Shown piece after piece: positions 16,552-23,365 of a DNA stretch of 30,342 bases (the stretch's first letter is position 1; each line of letters starts with the position of its first letter). The DNA lies in contig JBHGAV010000052.1 of assembly GCA_041946685.1 (NCBI GenBank), positions 1-30,342 on the forward strand, in the 5' to 3' direction. The position numbers and the translations under genes are program-made. This stretch comes from JBHGAV01 sp041946685. GTDB taxonomy: Bacteria > Acidobacteriota > Terriglobia > Bryobacterales > Bryobacteraceae. Under the pieces are notes generated by a model, which saw only the letters and a program-made list of their open reading frames with translations, searched no databases and was not told the DNA's origin.

Positions 16552-16842
16552 TCACTTGCCGGCGTTCGCCTTGCCGATCGGCAGGACGTCTTCCAGGCTG
16601 GGATGCGGGCGCGGGATCACATGGACTGCGATCAGCTCGCCCACCCTGCGGGCCGCTGCGGCTCCGGCGTCCGTGGCCGCTCGAACAGCCGCCACGTCGC
16701 CCCGCACCAACGCCGTCACGTAACCGGAACCAACCTTCTCCCACCCGACCATGGTGACCTTGGCGGCCTTCGTCATCGCGTCGGCGGCTTCGATCAGCGC
16801 CACCAGACCACGGGTCTCGATCATTCCCAACGCTTCACCCAT
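16552..16842 (-). CDS. BMC hexameric shell protein (BMC-H)
   Basis: The 96-residue protein is a single-domain BMC (PF00936) shell protein: it begins GEALGMIETRGLVALIEAADAM and has the pore-region phrase KVGSGYVTALVRGDVAAVRAA seen in PduA/CcmK-like proteins. Six copies form a flat hexagonal tile with a central pore, whose lining includes the GSG loop. GGGAGGT lies six bases before the ATG. It is the only BMC-domain gene in this window, so facets would be made of this protein alone unless others are encoded elsewhere. Confidence 0.96.
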   Translation of the reverse strand: MGEALGMIETRGLVALIEAADAMTKAAKVTMVGWEKVGSGYVTALVRGDVAAVRAATDAGAAAARRVGELIAVHVIPRPHPSLEDVLPIGKANAGK

Positions 16843-16867
16843 TCGACCTCCCTATAAGAACCTCATT

Positions 16868-17647
16868 CTACGCGATCCCGCGCGCCTTGAGGGCCTGCTC
16901 CACCAGTTCGATCAGCTCGCTGCGAGTGACCTCGATGCGATCCCCGCATACGGCCGCATCCTCAGCCGAGAGGGGGCACCCCGGCTCGCCCGCCGGCCTG
17001 GAATTGACCCCATACCGCTGGCGCGCGTCCACCAGCTTTTGCACTTCCCCTCGGGGCAGCACCGTCGGTCCGCCAAGCAATTCTGCCACCAGGGTGATCC
17101 GCGCGAAGTGCTCCACGGTCTCCATGCGGAAGTAGGCTTTGTGGATGTCCGCGCCGTAGCAGACGGCCCCGTGGTTTCCCATCATCAGGGCGTCGTACTT
17201 GGGGATCAGGGGCAGCATGGGCTCGATCAGCTCCGGCGTCCCCGGCAGCCCATACTCCACCAGCGGCACGCAGCCCAGCCCGATGATCACTTCCGGAAGA
17301 AGGGCGAGGTTCAAGGGGCGTCCCGCGGTCGCGAATCCCGTCGCCACCGGCGGGTGGGCATGTAGCACGGCGCCCACATCGGGTCGCAGGTTGTAAATGG
17401 CCAGGTGCATGCCGATTTCGGTGGTGCCTTCCAGCCGCCCGTTCAGCTTCTTCCCCTTCATGTCGACAACGATCAGGTCATCGGGGTGCATCAACCCCTT
17501 GCAGACGCCGGTAGGAGAGCAGAGAATCCGCTCCGGATCCAGGCGCACAGTGATGTTGCCATCGTTGGCGGCGACCCAGCCTTTCTGCCATACGTAGCGG
17601 CCAATATCGACGATATCCTGGCGGTGTTCCCGCTCTGTCTTCAGCAT
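16868..17647 (-). CDS. Class II sugar-phosphate aldolase with C-terminal encapsulation peptide
   Basis: The 259-residue protein belongs to the class II aldolase/adducin family (L-fuculose/L-rhamnulose phosphate aldolase type). Zinc ligands are visible as H96 and H98 (HAHPP) and H159 (GNHG), and the catalytic glutamate as E77 (TTEIG). It should split a 6-deoxyketohexose 1-phosphate into dihydroxyacetone phosphate and lactaldehyde. After the domain comes a linker (about 215-236) and a final amphipathic helix (RIEVTRSELIELVEQALKAR), the form of an encapsulation peptide that directs cargo into a microcompartment. The ATG at 17647 gives the family's usual N terminus; an upstream extension to 17752 is unlikely because it would run through the promoter. 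No Shine-Dalgarno is seen. It is first in the BMC operon. Confidence 0.92.
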   Translation of the reverse strand: MLKTEREHRQDIVDIGRYVWQKGWVAANDGNITVRLDPERILCSPTGVCKGLMHPDDLIVVDMKGKKLNGRLEGTTEIGMHLAIYNLRPDVGAVLHAHPPVATGFATAGRPLNLALLPEVIIGLGCVPLVEYGLPGTPELIEPMLPLIPKYDALMMGNHGAVCYGADIHKAYFRMETVEHFARITLVAELLGGPTVLPRGEVQKLVDARQRYGVNSRPAGEPGCPLSAEDAAVCGDRIEVTRSELIELVEQALKARGIA

Positions 17648-17658
17648 CGGAACACACG

Positions 17659-17686
17659 ATTGTAGCAGAGTGCCCAACGGTACAAT
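17659..17686. promoter_or_regulatory. Mirror-image divergent promoter between BMC operon and rhomboid gene
   Basis: ATTGTA (17659-17664) and TACAAT (17681-17686) are reverse complements 16 bases apart, so each strand has a TACAAT -10-like box and a TTGTAS hexamer 15 bases upstream. The boxes end 11 bases before the aldolase ATG and seven before the rhomboid GTG, leaving almost no leader on either side. The 15-base spacer is shorter than ideal. Confidence 0.45.
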
Positions 17687-17693
17687 AGAATCA

Positions 17694-18527
17694 GTGGACA
17701 AACGCCGCATGTGCCCGCACTGCCGGGCCTTCATCAGCAGCAGTGACCGCATCTGCCCCTACTGCCAGACCCAGGTCGGGCCTCGCGCCATCGACAGGCG
17801 CGAACCGGGAGCGATCCTGGGAGGCTTGATCCCCCAGGCGCATTTCACGACGTCCATGATTCTGCTGCTGAATCTGGGCCTCTACGCCGCCACCGCGCTC
17901 TACAGCATTCGCTCGGGCAGCGGCGGGGGCTGGATGAATCTTGACGGCCTCACCCTGTTCCAGTTCGGCGCCAAGTACCGGGCCGCGATCTTCGAGGGGC
18001 AGTGGTGGCGGCTGGTCACGGCGGGGTTCCTGCACGGGGGCCTGTTTCACATTCTGATGAACTCCTGGGTGTTGTTCGACCTGGGCGCGCAGGTGGAGCA
18101 GGTTTATGGCGCCAGGCGGTTGTTGGTGTTCTATTTCGCCGCTACGGTGTTCGGCTTCGCGGCGAGCACCTACTGGTCCGCAGGGCTGTCGGTGGGGGCA
18201 TCGGCCGGTCTGTTCGGGCTGATCGGCGCGATGATCGCCCTGGGAGTACGCCACAAGAGCGCCGTAGGCCAGGCCATCCGCGGCATGTACGTGCGCTGGG
18301 CCATTTACGGCCTCGCCTTCGGATTGCTGCCGGGCTTCCGCGTGGACAATGCAGCCCATATCGGCGGGCTGGCCGCGGGTTTCGCCTGCGCGTACGTCGC
18401 GGGCCTGCCGTCGATTCGGGAAGGCCTGACCGAGCGCCTGTGGAAGATCGGCGCCTACGCCTGCGTGGTCCTCACGGCCTACTCGTTCCTCCAGATGTTC
18501 CTCTGGTTCCGCACCGCGGGCCAGTAG
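17694..18527 (+). CDS. Rhomboid-family intramembrane protease with N-terminal zinc ribbon
   Basis: The 277-residue product carries a CxxC-x10-CxxC zinc ribbon (C7, C10, C21, C24) and then about six membrane helices. Rhomboid landmarks are present: H114, H119 and N123 in FLHGGLFHILMN, the catalytic serine S170 in GASAGLFG, and its partner H222 in AAHIGG. It should cleave membrane proteins within the bilayer; the ribbon would face the cytoplasm. The GTG at 17694 is preferred because the zinc ribbon follows directly; ATG at 17709 is possible. There is no Shine-Dalgarno, and the -10 box is seven bases upstream, suggesting a leaderless mRNA. Confidence 0.9.
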   Translation: MDKRRMCPHCRAFISSSDRICPYCQTQVGPRAIDRREPGAILGGLIPQAHFTTSMILLLNLGLYAATALYSIRSGSGGGWMNLDGLTLFQFGAKYRAAIFEGQWWRLVTAGFLHGGLFHILMNSWVLFDLGAQVEQVYGARRLLVFYFAATVFGFAASTYWSAGLSVGASAGLFGLIGAMIALGVRHKSAVGQAIRGMYVRWAIYGLAFGLLPGFRVDNAAHIGGLAAGFACAYVAGLPSIREGLTERLWKIGAYACVVLTAYSFLQMFLWFRTAGQ

Positions 18528-18576
18528 CCCGGGGACTAACCGGTCTATTCGGCCCTCATTCACCGCTTCCGGGTGG

Positions 18577-18624
18577 TATGATTCCGTCTTGGGGGAAAAA
18601 GTTGGACCCCCGCAGCAATTGCTG
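18577..18624 (+). promoter_or_regulatory. Extended -10 promoter and structured leader of the DUF362-like pair
   Basis: TGGTATGAT gives an extended -10 box (TATGAT at 18577-18582) without a good -35. The expected transcript would begin near 18589, directly at GGGGG (18591-18595), which pairs with CCCCC (18607-18611) around an 11-base loop. A perfect 12-base palindrome, CAGCAATTGCTG (18613-18624), follows before the GGAAGG ribosome binding site. Confidence 0.4.
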
Positions 18625-18647
18625 GCCACAGGCAGGAAGGATAGATC

Positions 18648-20057
18648 ATGAAATTGGACAAGATTTCCCGGCGGCACATGCTCGCCAGTACGGCGGCCGC
18701 CGGCGTTTGGGGTGCCATCCCCGTCCCTCTCTGCGGAACGCAGCCGCCGCCGCGTGCCCCGCAGACACCCTTCGAGCCGAGCGAAGGCGCAAACAAGCCG
18801 ATGGGCGAGGGAAAGGGCATTTACCCCGGCAGGGTGGTGTGGGTCCACAACCCCGAGGTGGCTACATGGGACGGCGTTACGGAGAGATTGGCCGTGAAGT
18901 CGGCCACCGGCGAGTGGTGGGATGATGCCAACTGCAATCCCAAGATCGCCAGCGCGATGTTCTCCACGGCCTTGCAGAATGTCACCGGGAAGAAGTCCGA
19001 CAAGGACGCCTGGGACGCGCTGTTCCGCCACTTCAACAAAACCCGGGGCTTCAAGGAAGCCGGCTACCAGCCGGGTGAGAAGATCGCCATCAAGATCAAC
19101 CAGAACTTCGACCGCTCCAATACGCAGCCCTGGATAAGCGGACGCGGCATGCACAGCCCGCAGATCGTCCACGCGATGCTGCGCGGACTGGTCCAGGCCG
19201 GCGTCCCCGGTAAGGACATTACGATGTTCGACGGGGCCGATGGCCGCTACTTCAGCGACGAGATTTACGCCCGGATCAAAGGCGACCCGGACCCGCGGAT
19301 GCATGAAATCGTGTTCCAGGTCAGTCCCAACCGCGCGGCAAACGGGCGCCTCTCCGTAGTCCCGGACACGACCGATCCGATCCAGTTCTCCGATTCGGGC
19401 CTGGTAGAGAAGTTGGGTGTGGCGTACCAGCCGGTGTGTGTCGTCGAAGCAAAGTACCGGATTAACATGGCGGCTTTGCGAGGGCACACCATCTGCGGCG
19501 TGACCCTGTGCGCGAAGAACAACAACGGAACCATCTACTGGCCGGTGGAGAACTACTGGGGACCGCGCGTTTACCATCAGTTCATCGCCAAGAACCGGGG
19601 GCTCCCCGCGTACAATGCGTTTGTGGACATCATGGGCCACCGGCAGATCGGCGGCAAGGGATTGCTTTATATCATCGACGGTCTTTACGCCGCCGGTCAG
19701 AGCGAAACGAACGTCGTCCGCTGGCAGTCTTTCGACGACCATTGGACGGCGAGCCTGTTCATGTCTCAGGATCCGGTCGCGATCGATTCGGTCGGCCTGG
19801 ATTTCATCCGGAACGAGCCCAGAGAAGAGGGTGTCCACGGCCCCGGCTATCCGGACAACTACATGCACGAAGCGGCGCTGGTCGGCAATCCCCCCTCGGG
19901 AACCAAGTACAGTCCGCACAAGGATGGCTCCTTCCAGGAGAAGAGCCTGGGCGTTCACGAGCACTGGAACAATCCGAAGGACAAGAAGTACTCACGCAAC
20001 CTCGGCAAGAAGGAAGGTATTGAGCTGGTCGCGCTGAAGGCGAAGGTGCTCAGCTAG
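18648..20057 (+). CDS. Tat-exported DUF362-like protein, copy 2
   Basis: The 469-residue protein starts with a twin-arginine signal (ISRRHMLAST, about 6-15). The body matches the copy that follows over nearly its whole length, including WWDDANCNPKIA, KIAIKINQNFDRSNTQPW and CGVTLCAKNNNGTIYWPV, and is more distantly like the copy at 9904-11394. It belongs with DUF362 (PF04015) proteins, whose reaction is unknown. It is probably periplasmic, exported in folded form. GGAAGG precedes the ATG by seven bases. Its stop lies 15 bases before the next copy, so the two form an operon. Copy 2 has a small insert (SGLVEKLGVAYQP) where copies 1 and 3 read DPKVG. Confidence 0.82.
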   Translation: MKLDKISRRHMLASTAAAGVWGAIPVPLCGTQPPPRAPQTPFEPSEGANKPMGEGKGIYPGRVVWVHNPEVATWDGVTERLAVKSATGEWWDDANCNPKIASAMFSTALQNVTGKKSDKDAWDALFRHFNKTRGFKEAGYQPGEKIAIKINQNFDRSNTQPWISGRGMHSPQIVHAMLRGLVQAGVPGKDITMFDGADGRYFSDEIYARIKGDPDPRMHEIVFQVSPNRAANGRLSVVPDTTDPIQFSDSGLVEKLGVAYQPVCVVEAKYRINMAALRGHTICGVTLCAKNNNGTIYWPVENYWGPRVYHQFIAKNRGLPAYNAFVDIMGHRQIGGKGLLYIIDGLYAAGQSETNVVRWQSFDDHWTASLFMSQDPVAIDSVGLDFIRNEPREEGVHGPGYPDNYMHEAALVGNPPSGTKYSPHKDGSFQEKSLGVHEHWNNPKDKKYSRNLGKKEGIELVALKAKVLS

Positions 20058-20072
20058 AAGGAAGAACAGGTC

Positions 20073-21476
20073 ATGAAGAGCAAGCTCGAAATGATAACCC
20101 GGCGGGATATGATCGCCGGCTCAGCCGCATTGGGCATTTGGGGAGCGATTCCCGAACCCGTTTGCGCGATGCAGCCTCCTCCCCGGGGCCCGCAGCCGCC
20201 CTTTGAGCCAAGCGAAGGGGCGAACAAGCCGATGGGCGAGGGAAAGGGCATCTTCCCCGGAAGGGTGGCCTGGGTCCACAATCCCGAGGTGGCCACCTGG
20301 GACGGCGTAACCGAGCGGCTGGCCGTAAAGTCGGCCACGGGCGAGTGGTGGGACGACGCCAACTGCAATCCCAAGATCGTGGATGCGATGTTTTCCACAG
20401 CCTTGCGGAACATCACCGGGAAGAAGTCCGACAAGGACGCCTGGGACGCGCTTTTCCGCCATTTCAACAAGACCCGGGGCTTCAAGGAAGCAGGCTACCA
20501 GGCGGGCGAGAAGATCGCCATCAAGATCAACCAGAACTTCGACCGGTCCAACACGCAGCCCTGGATCAGCGGGCGGGGCATGCACAGCCCGCAGGCGGTG
20601 CATGCGTTGCTGCGCGGACTGGTCCAGGCCGGCGTACCCGGGAAGGATATCACGGTGTTCGACGCGGCCAACGATCGCTATATCAGCGACCCCATTTACG
20701 GCCGGATCAAAGGGGACCCGGACCCTCGCCTGCACGAGATCAACTTCCAGGTGTCTCCGAACCGGGCCACCAGCACCCGTCCTGCCGTCGTTCCGGACAC
20801 CACCGATCCGATCAAGTTCTCCGATCCGAAGGTGGGCGAGTGCTACCAGCCGGTGTGCGTCGTCGAGGCCAAGTACCGGATCAACATGGCCGTGCTGCGT
20901 GGCCACGACATTTGCGGCGTGACCCTGTGCGCGAAGAACAACAATGGGACCATCTACTGGCCCGTGAAGAACTACTGGGGGCCGGCGGTCTACCACCGCT
21001 ACATCGCCAAGAACAGAGGTCTGCCCGCCTATAACGCCCTGGTTGACATCATGGCCCACCGGCAGATCGGCGGCAAGGGACTTCTCTACATCATCGACGG
21101 TCTGTACGCCGCGGGGCAGAGCGAAACCAATGTCGTCCGCTGGGAGTCTTTCGGCGACCAATGGACGGCGAGCCTGTTCATGAGCCAGGATCCGGTGGCG
21201 ATTGACTCAGTCGGCCTGGATTTCATCCGCTGCGAGCCCCGGGAAGAGGGCGTTCACGGAGCCGGGCATCCGGACAACTACCTGCACGAGGCGGCGCTGA
21301 TCGGCGATGCTCCTTCGGGGACGAAGTACGATCCCGAGCAGGATGGCACCTTCGTCACCAAGAGCCTGGGCGTCCACGAGCACTGGAACAACGCGAAAGA
21401 GAAGAAGTACTCCCGGAACCTCGGCAAGAAGGAAGGCATCGAACTGGTGGCTCTGAAGGCGAAGGTGGCCAGCTAG
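20073..21476 (+). CDS. Tat-exported DUF362-like protein, copy 3
   Basis: The 467-residue protein has a twin-arginine signal (ITRRDMIAGS, about 8-17) and is the closest relative of copy 2, clearly from a tandem duplication. Shared blocks include SEGANKPMGEGKGI, NPEVATWDGVTERLAVKSATGEW and HEHWNN near the end. DNA similarity is visible by eye across the gene. The two copies differ most after the signal and between about 215 and 245. GAAGGAAG lies before the ATG. Its stop directly abuts the stop of the convergent AraC-type gene with no base between them. Function is unknown. Confidence 0.82.
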   Translation: MKSKLEMITRRDMIAGSAALGIWGAIPEPVCAMQPPPRGPQPPFEPSEGANKPMGEGKGIFPGRVAWVHNPEVATWDGVTERLAVKSATGEWWDDANCNPKIVDAMFSTALRNITGKKSDKDAWDALFRHFNKTRGFKEAGYQAGEKIAIKINQNFDRSNTQPWISGRGMHSPQAVHALLRGLVQAGVPGKDITVFDAANDRYISDPIYGRIKGDPDPRLHEINFQVSPNRATSTRPAVVPDTTDPIKFSDPKVGECYQPVCVVEAKYRINMAVLRGHDICGVTLCAKNNNGTIYWPVKNYWGPAVYHRYIAKNRGLPAYNALVDIMAHRQIGGKGLLYIIDGLYAAGQSETNVVRWESFGDQWTASLFMSQDPVAIDSVGLDFIRCEPREEGVHGAGHPDNYLHEAALIGDAPSGTKYDPEQDGTFVTKSLGVHEHWNNAKEKKYSRNLGKKEGIELVALKAKVAS

Positions 21477-21911
21477 CTAGGGGCGGCCGGGCCGGCAGAA
21501 TCGCTCCCTGAAGCCGCCGGGAGCGATCCCCAGGGTGCGGCAGAATTGGCGGTCGAAGTTGCGTGTGTCGGCGTACCCGACCGAGCCGGCGACCTCCTTG
21601 ACGGACCGCTCCGGGTCGCGCAACAGGGCGGCGGCTTTCGTCATTCGCATGCAAAGCGAGTAGCGGGGGAGAGTTGTGCCCGTCCGGCGTGCGAAGAGCC
21701 GGCCCAGGTGGTCGGTCGCCTTGCCGAGTTCGCTGCCGAGGTCCGCAAGCGAGAGTCGCCCGTTCCGCTCGCCGATCAACTCAAGAACCCTTTCCGTATG
21801 CCATTTGGCGATGGCGTTGCCGCGGCCGCTTTCGTTCCGGAGCCAGGGGAGTGCAACTTCCAGAGCGAGCAGGAACAGTCGCTTCTCGACTTCTGACGCC
21901 GACAGTGGCAC
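21477..21911 (-). CDS. AraC-type DNA-binding domain protein, probably the 3' part of a broken gene
   Basis: The 144-residue frame holds a complete AraC/XylS DNA-binding domain (about 40-138): LSLADLGSELGKATDHLGRLFARRTG is the first helix-turn-helix, and VKEVAGSVGYADTRNFDRQFCRTLGIAPGGFR the second with the typical G-F/Y-x-D segment. AraC regulators normally have another 100-200 residues before this domain. The first possible start is a GTG at 21911 with no Shine-Dalgarno. An in-frame TAG lies just upstream at 21920-21918, and the same frame is open for over 300 bases beyond it. It could be a real short regulator or the C-terminal half of a disrupted one. Confidence 0.7.
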   Translation of the reverse strand: MPLSASEVEKRLFLLALEVALPWLRNESGRGNAIAKWHTERVLELIGERNGRLSLADLGSELGKATDHLGRLFARRTGTTLPRYSLCMRMTKAAALLRDPERSVKEVAGSVGYADTRNFDRQFCRTLGIAPGGFRERFCRPGRP

Positions 21912-21917
21912 AAGAGT

Positions 21918-22185
21918 CTAGAAGCAATCGGGGGAGGAAGCCAGCCGCGGATCGCAACCGGACCTCCGGAAGCACGAGCGCAAGTCGTTCAGTTGGTCCC
22001 GCGGGCCAAGCCGGAGCCAATCGGCAAAGACCCGCTCCCACTCCGCTGTGGCGCGCTGCTCTTTCGATGTGGCCGCCGCCACAGACAGGCGCTCTATCCG
22101 GCCGATCAGTGAGTGTGCGCCGTCGGGGGCCGCTTCAGAGCCGCCCACCGCCCCCCCCCAACTCAGGCTCTTTCGTCTCTTCCAT
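21918..22185 (-). pseudogene. Frameshifted N-terminal part of the AraC-type gene, or phase-variable small gene
   Basis: On the reverse strand an ATG at 22185 has a strong GAGGAAGG four bases upstream and a good promoter (22256-22227). It reads MEETKEPEL, enters a run of nine G (plus-strand C at 22151-22159) and stops after 16 codons. With eight G the frame would continue for 88 residues with a helical, well-mixed composition (SLIGRIERLSVAAATSKEQR) to a TAG at 21920-21918; seven bases later, in the same frame, the AraC-type domain starts. With the shift and the TAG corrected, one protein of about 235 residues results. I do not recognise the N-terminal part. Disruption, phase variation and a sequencing error are all possible. 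Confidence 0.45.
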
Positions 22186-22226
22186 GGCGCCTTCCTCGCG
22201 TGAAAAACCCTGGTACTACCAGTCGA

Positions 22227-22256
22227 ATTATAACCACAAATATCTGAAAATGACAA
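22227..22256 (-). promoter_or_regulatory. Strong sigma-70-type promoter facing the AraC-type locus
   Basis: On the reverse strand TTGTCA (22256-22251) and a perfect TATAAT (22232-22227) are 18 bases apart. Expected transcription would begin near 22220, some 35 bases before the ATG at 22185. It lies in an AT-rich stretch (22210-22270). Confidence 0.6.
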
Positions 22257-22306
22257 TTGAAATCTATGCTCGGCAGCCGTAACGTGTAAGAAGAGAGGCT
22301 TCTACC

Positions 22307-23293
22307 ATGCAGGAGCGCAGTGGTTTGTTCACGAAGCTGCTGAGGCCAGTCTTACTCTTCTTACTTGGTGCAGGTTTGCTTCCGCTGTTCAGCCAATCCA
22401 CCCTCAGATTCGAGGCGGACAAGCAGCTTCGGACTCCAGGTGTACCCCACAGGGGATTCTTCTTGCCACGGTGGTGGAGCGGATTGGGTCTAGTAGACGT
22501 TGGTTACAACCGCTCAGCGGCACCGGTAATCCACGTTGTCAGAAGGGACGGTAGTGGCGAGAATGTCAAGTTCGGAATGAAAGATGCCAGTGAGATCGGC
22601 GTGTACGACGTCGCCGGGGGATCGGACGGCGCGCTCGCGCTCATTGGATATGCACTAACCACGGACCCCCAGCGCGCGTTCTTCCTTGCATGGATCTCTC
22701 CGGACCGCGCCCAACAGAATGTCACGCGCTTGAACCCTTACGTTGCCGAGGCTGTTGCCATCGCAGCCGACGGCTCCATCTGGACAGCAGGCCTTGTCAA
22801 CATAGACGACAACATCCCGGACCACGATGTAATCCGGCGTTTCGACAGGTCCGGCAAGCTGCTAGGGGCATTCTTCCCTTGGAACGCGGACAGGCCCCGA
22901 GCCCATCCTGCGGGAAGTTCCTACTTACTGCCCTCGCGCGACCGAGTAGGCTGGTATTTCCCAATGGGCAAAGGGTACGTCGAGTTCTCATTGGAAGGCA
23001 AGATCCTGGGACAGTTTCGCGGGCTGGAAAAGGATGACCGCCAGCGAATCACAGGCGCAGCTCTCAGCGAGGACAACAAGCTCGTGGTGAGCCGCCGGGA
23101 TTACGAAGCGAAAAAGTGGGAAGCATTCGCTCTGAACCGGACGGCACGCTCGTGGACGCCCGTTCAGGTGCCACTCGGCTCAGGTCAGGGCAGCAGGGTC
23201 TTGGGCTTCGATGGGGAGGATCTCCTTGCCAGCAGTGACTCCAAGGTCATAAGTTACTACAAGCCACATAAGGAAGCAGGCGCGGAACACTGA
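22307..23293 (+). CDS. Secreted or membrane-anchored propeller-like protein, unknown function
   Basis: The 328-residue product has an N-terminal hydrophobic segment (about 12-29) that is a signal peptide or anchor. The rest shows repeated beta-strand patterns with small turns such as AIAADGSIWTAG, RFDRSGKLLGAF, FSLEGKILGQF and ALSEDNKLVVS, as in beta-propeller or 6-bladed TolB/NHL-like folds. No catalytic motif is visible. GAGAGG lies nine bases before the ATG. Codon choice is less GC-biased than in the flanking genes, as in the cysteine-rich gene 72 bases downstream, and both may have arrived together. Function is not known. Confidence 0.7.
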   Translation: MQERSGLFTKLLRPVLLFLLGAGLLPLFSQSTLRFEADKQLRTPGVPHRGFFLPRWWSGLGLVDVGYNRSAAPVIHVVRRDGSGENVKFGMKDASEIGVYDVAGGSDGALALIGYALTTDPQRAFFLAWISPDRAQQNVTRLNPYVAEAVAIAADGSIWTAGLVNIDDNIPDHDVIRRFDRSGKLLGAFFPWNADRPRAHPAGSSYLLPSRDRVGWYFPMGKGYVEFSLEGKILGQFRGLEKDDRQRITGAALSEDNKLVVSRRDYEAKKWEAFALNRTARSWTPVQVPLGSGQGSRVLGFDGEDLLASSDSKVISYYKPHKEAGAEH

Positions 23294-23316
23294 GTAGCGA
23301 ACGCGCCACGCCCCCC

Positions 23317-23334
23317 GCCGCCGCTCCAGGCGGC
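23317..23334. other. Short hairpin between two accessory genes
   Basis: GCCGCC and GGCGGC pair around a six-base loop 24 bases after the upstream stop. No T-run follows, so terminator activity is uncertain. Confidence 0.25.
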
Positions 23335-23365
23335 TGATGTGTGGTGGAGAGGCGGAGAAACCGAT

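Noticed and set aside
17691..19964. A 757-codon open frame on the reverse strand
   Set aside because: It lies opposite the rhomboid and a DUF362-like gene, crosses their intergenic region, and has the His/Val/Arg/Asp-rich composition of antisense frames in GC-rich DNA.
23317..23334. Rho-independent terminator
   Set aside because: The stem is only six pairs and no run of T follows.
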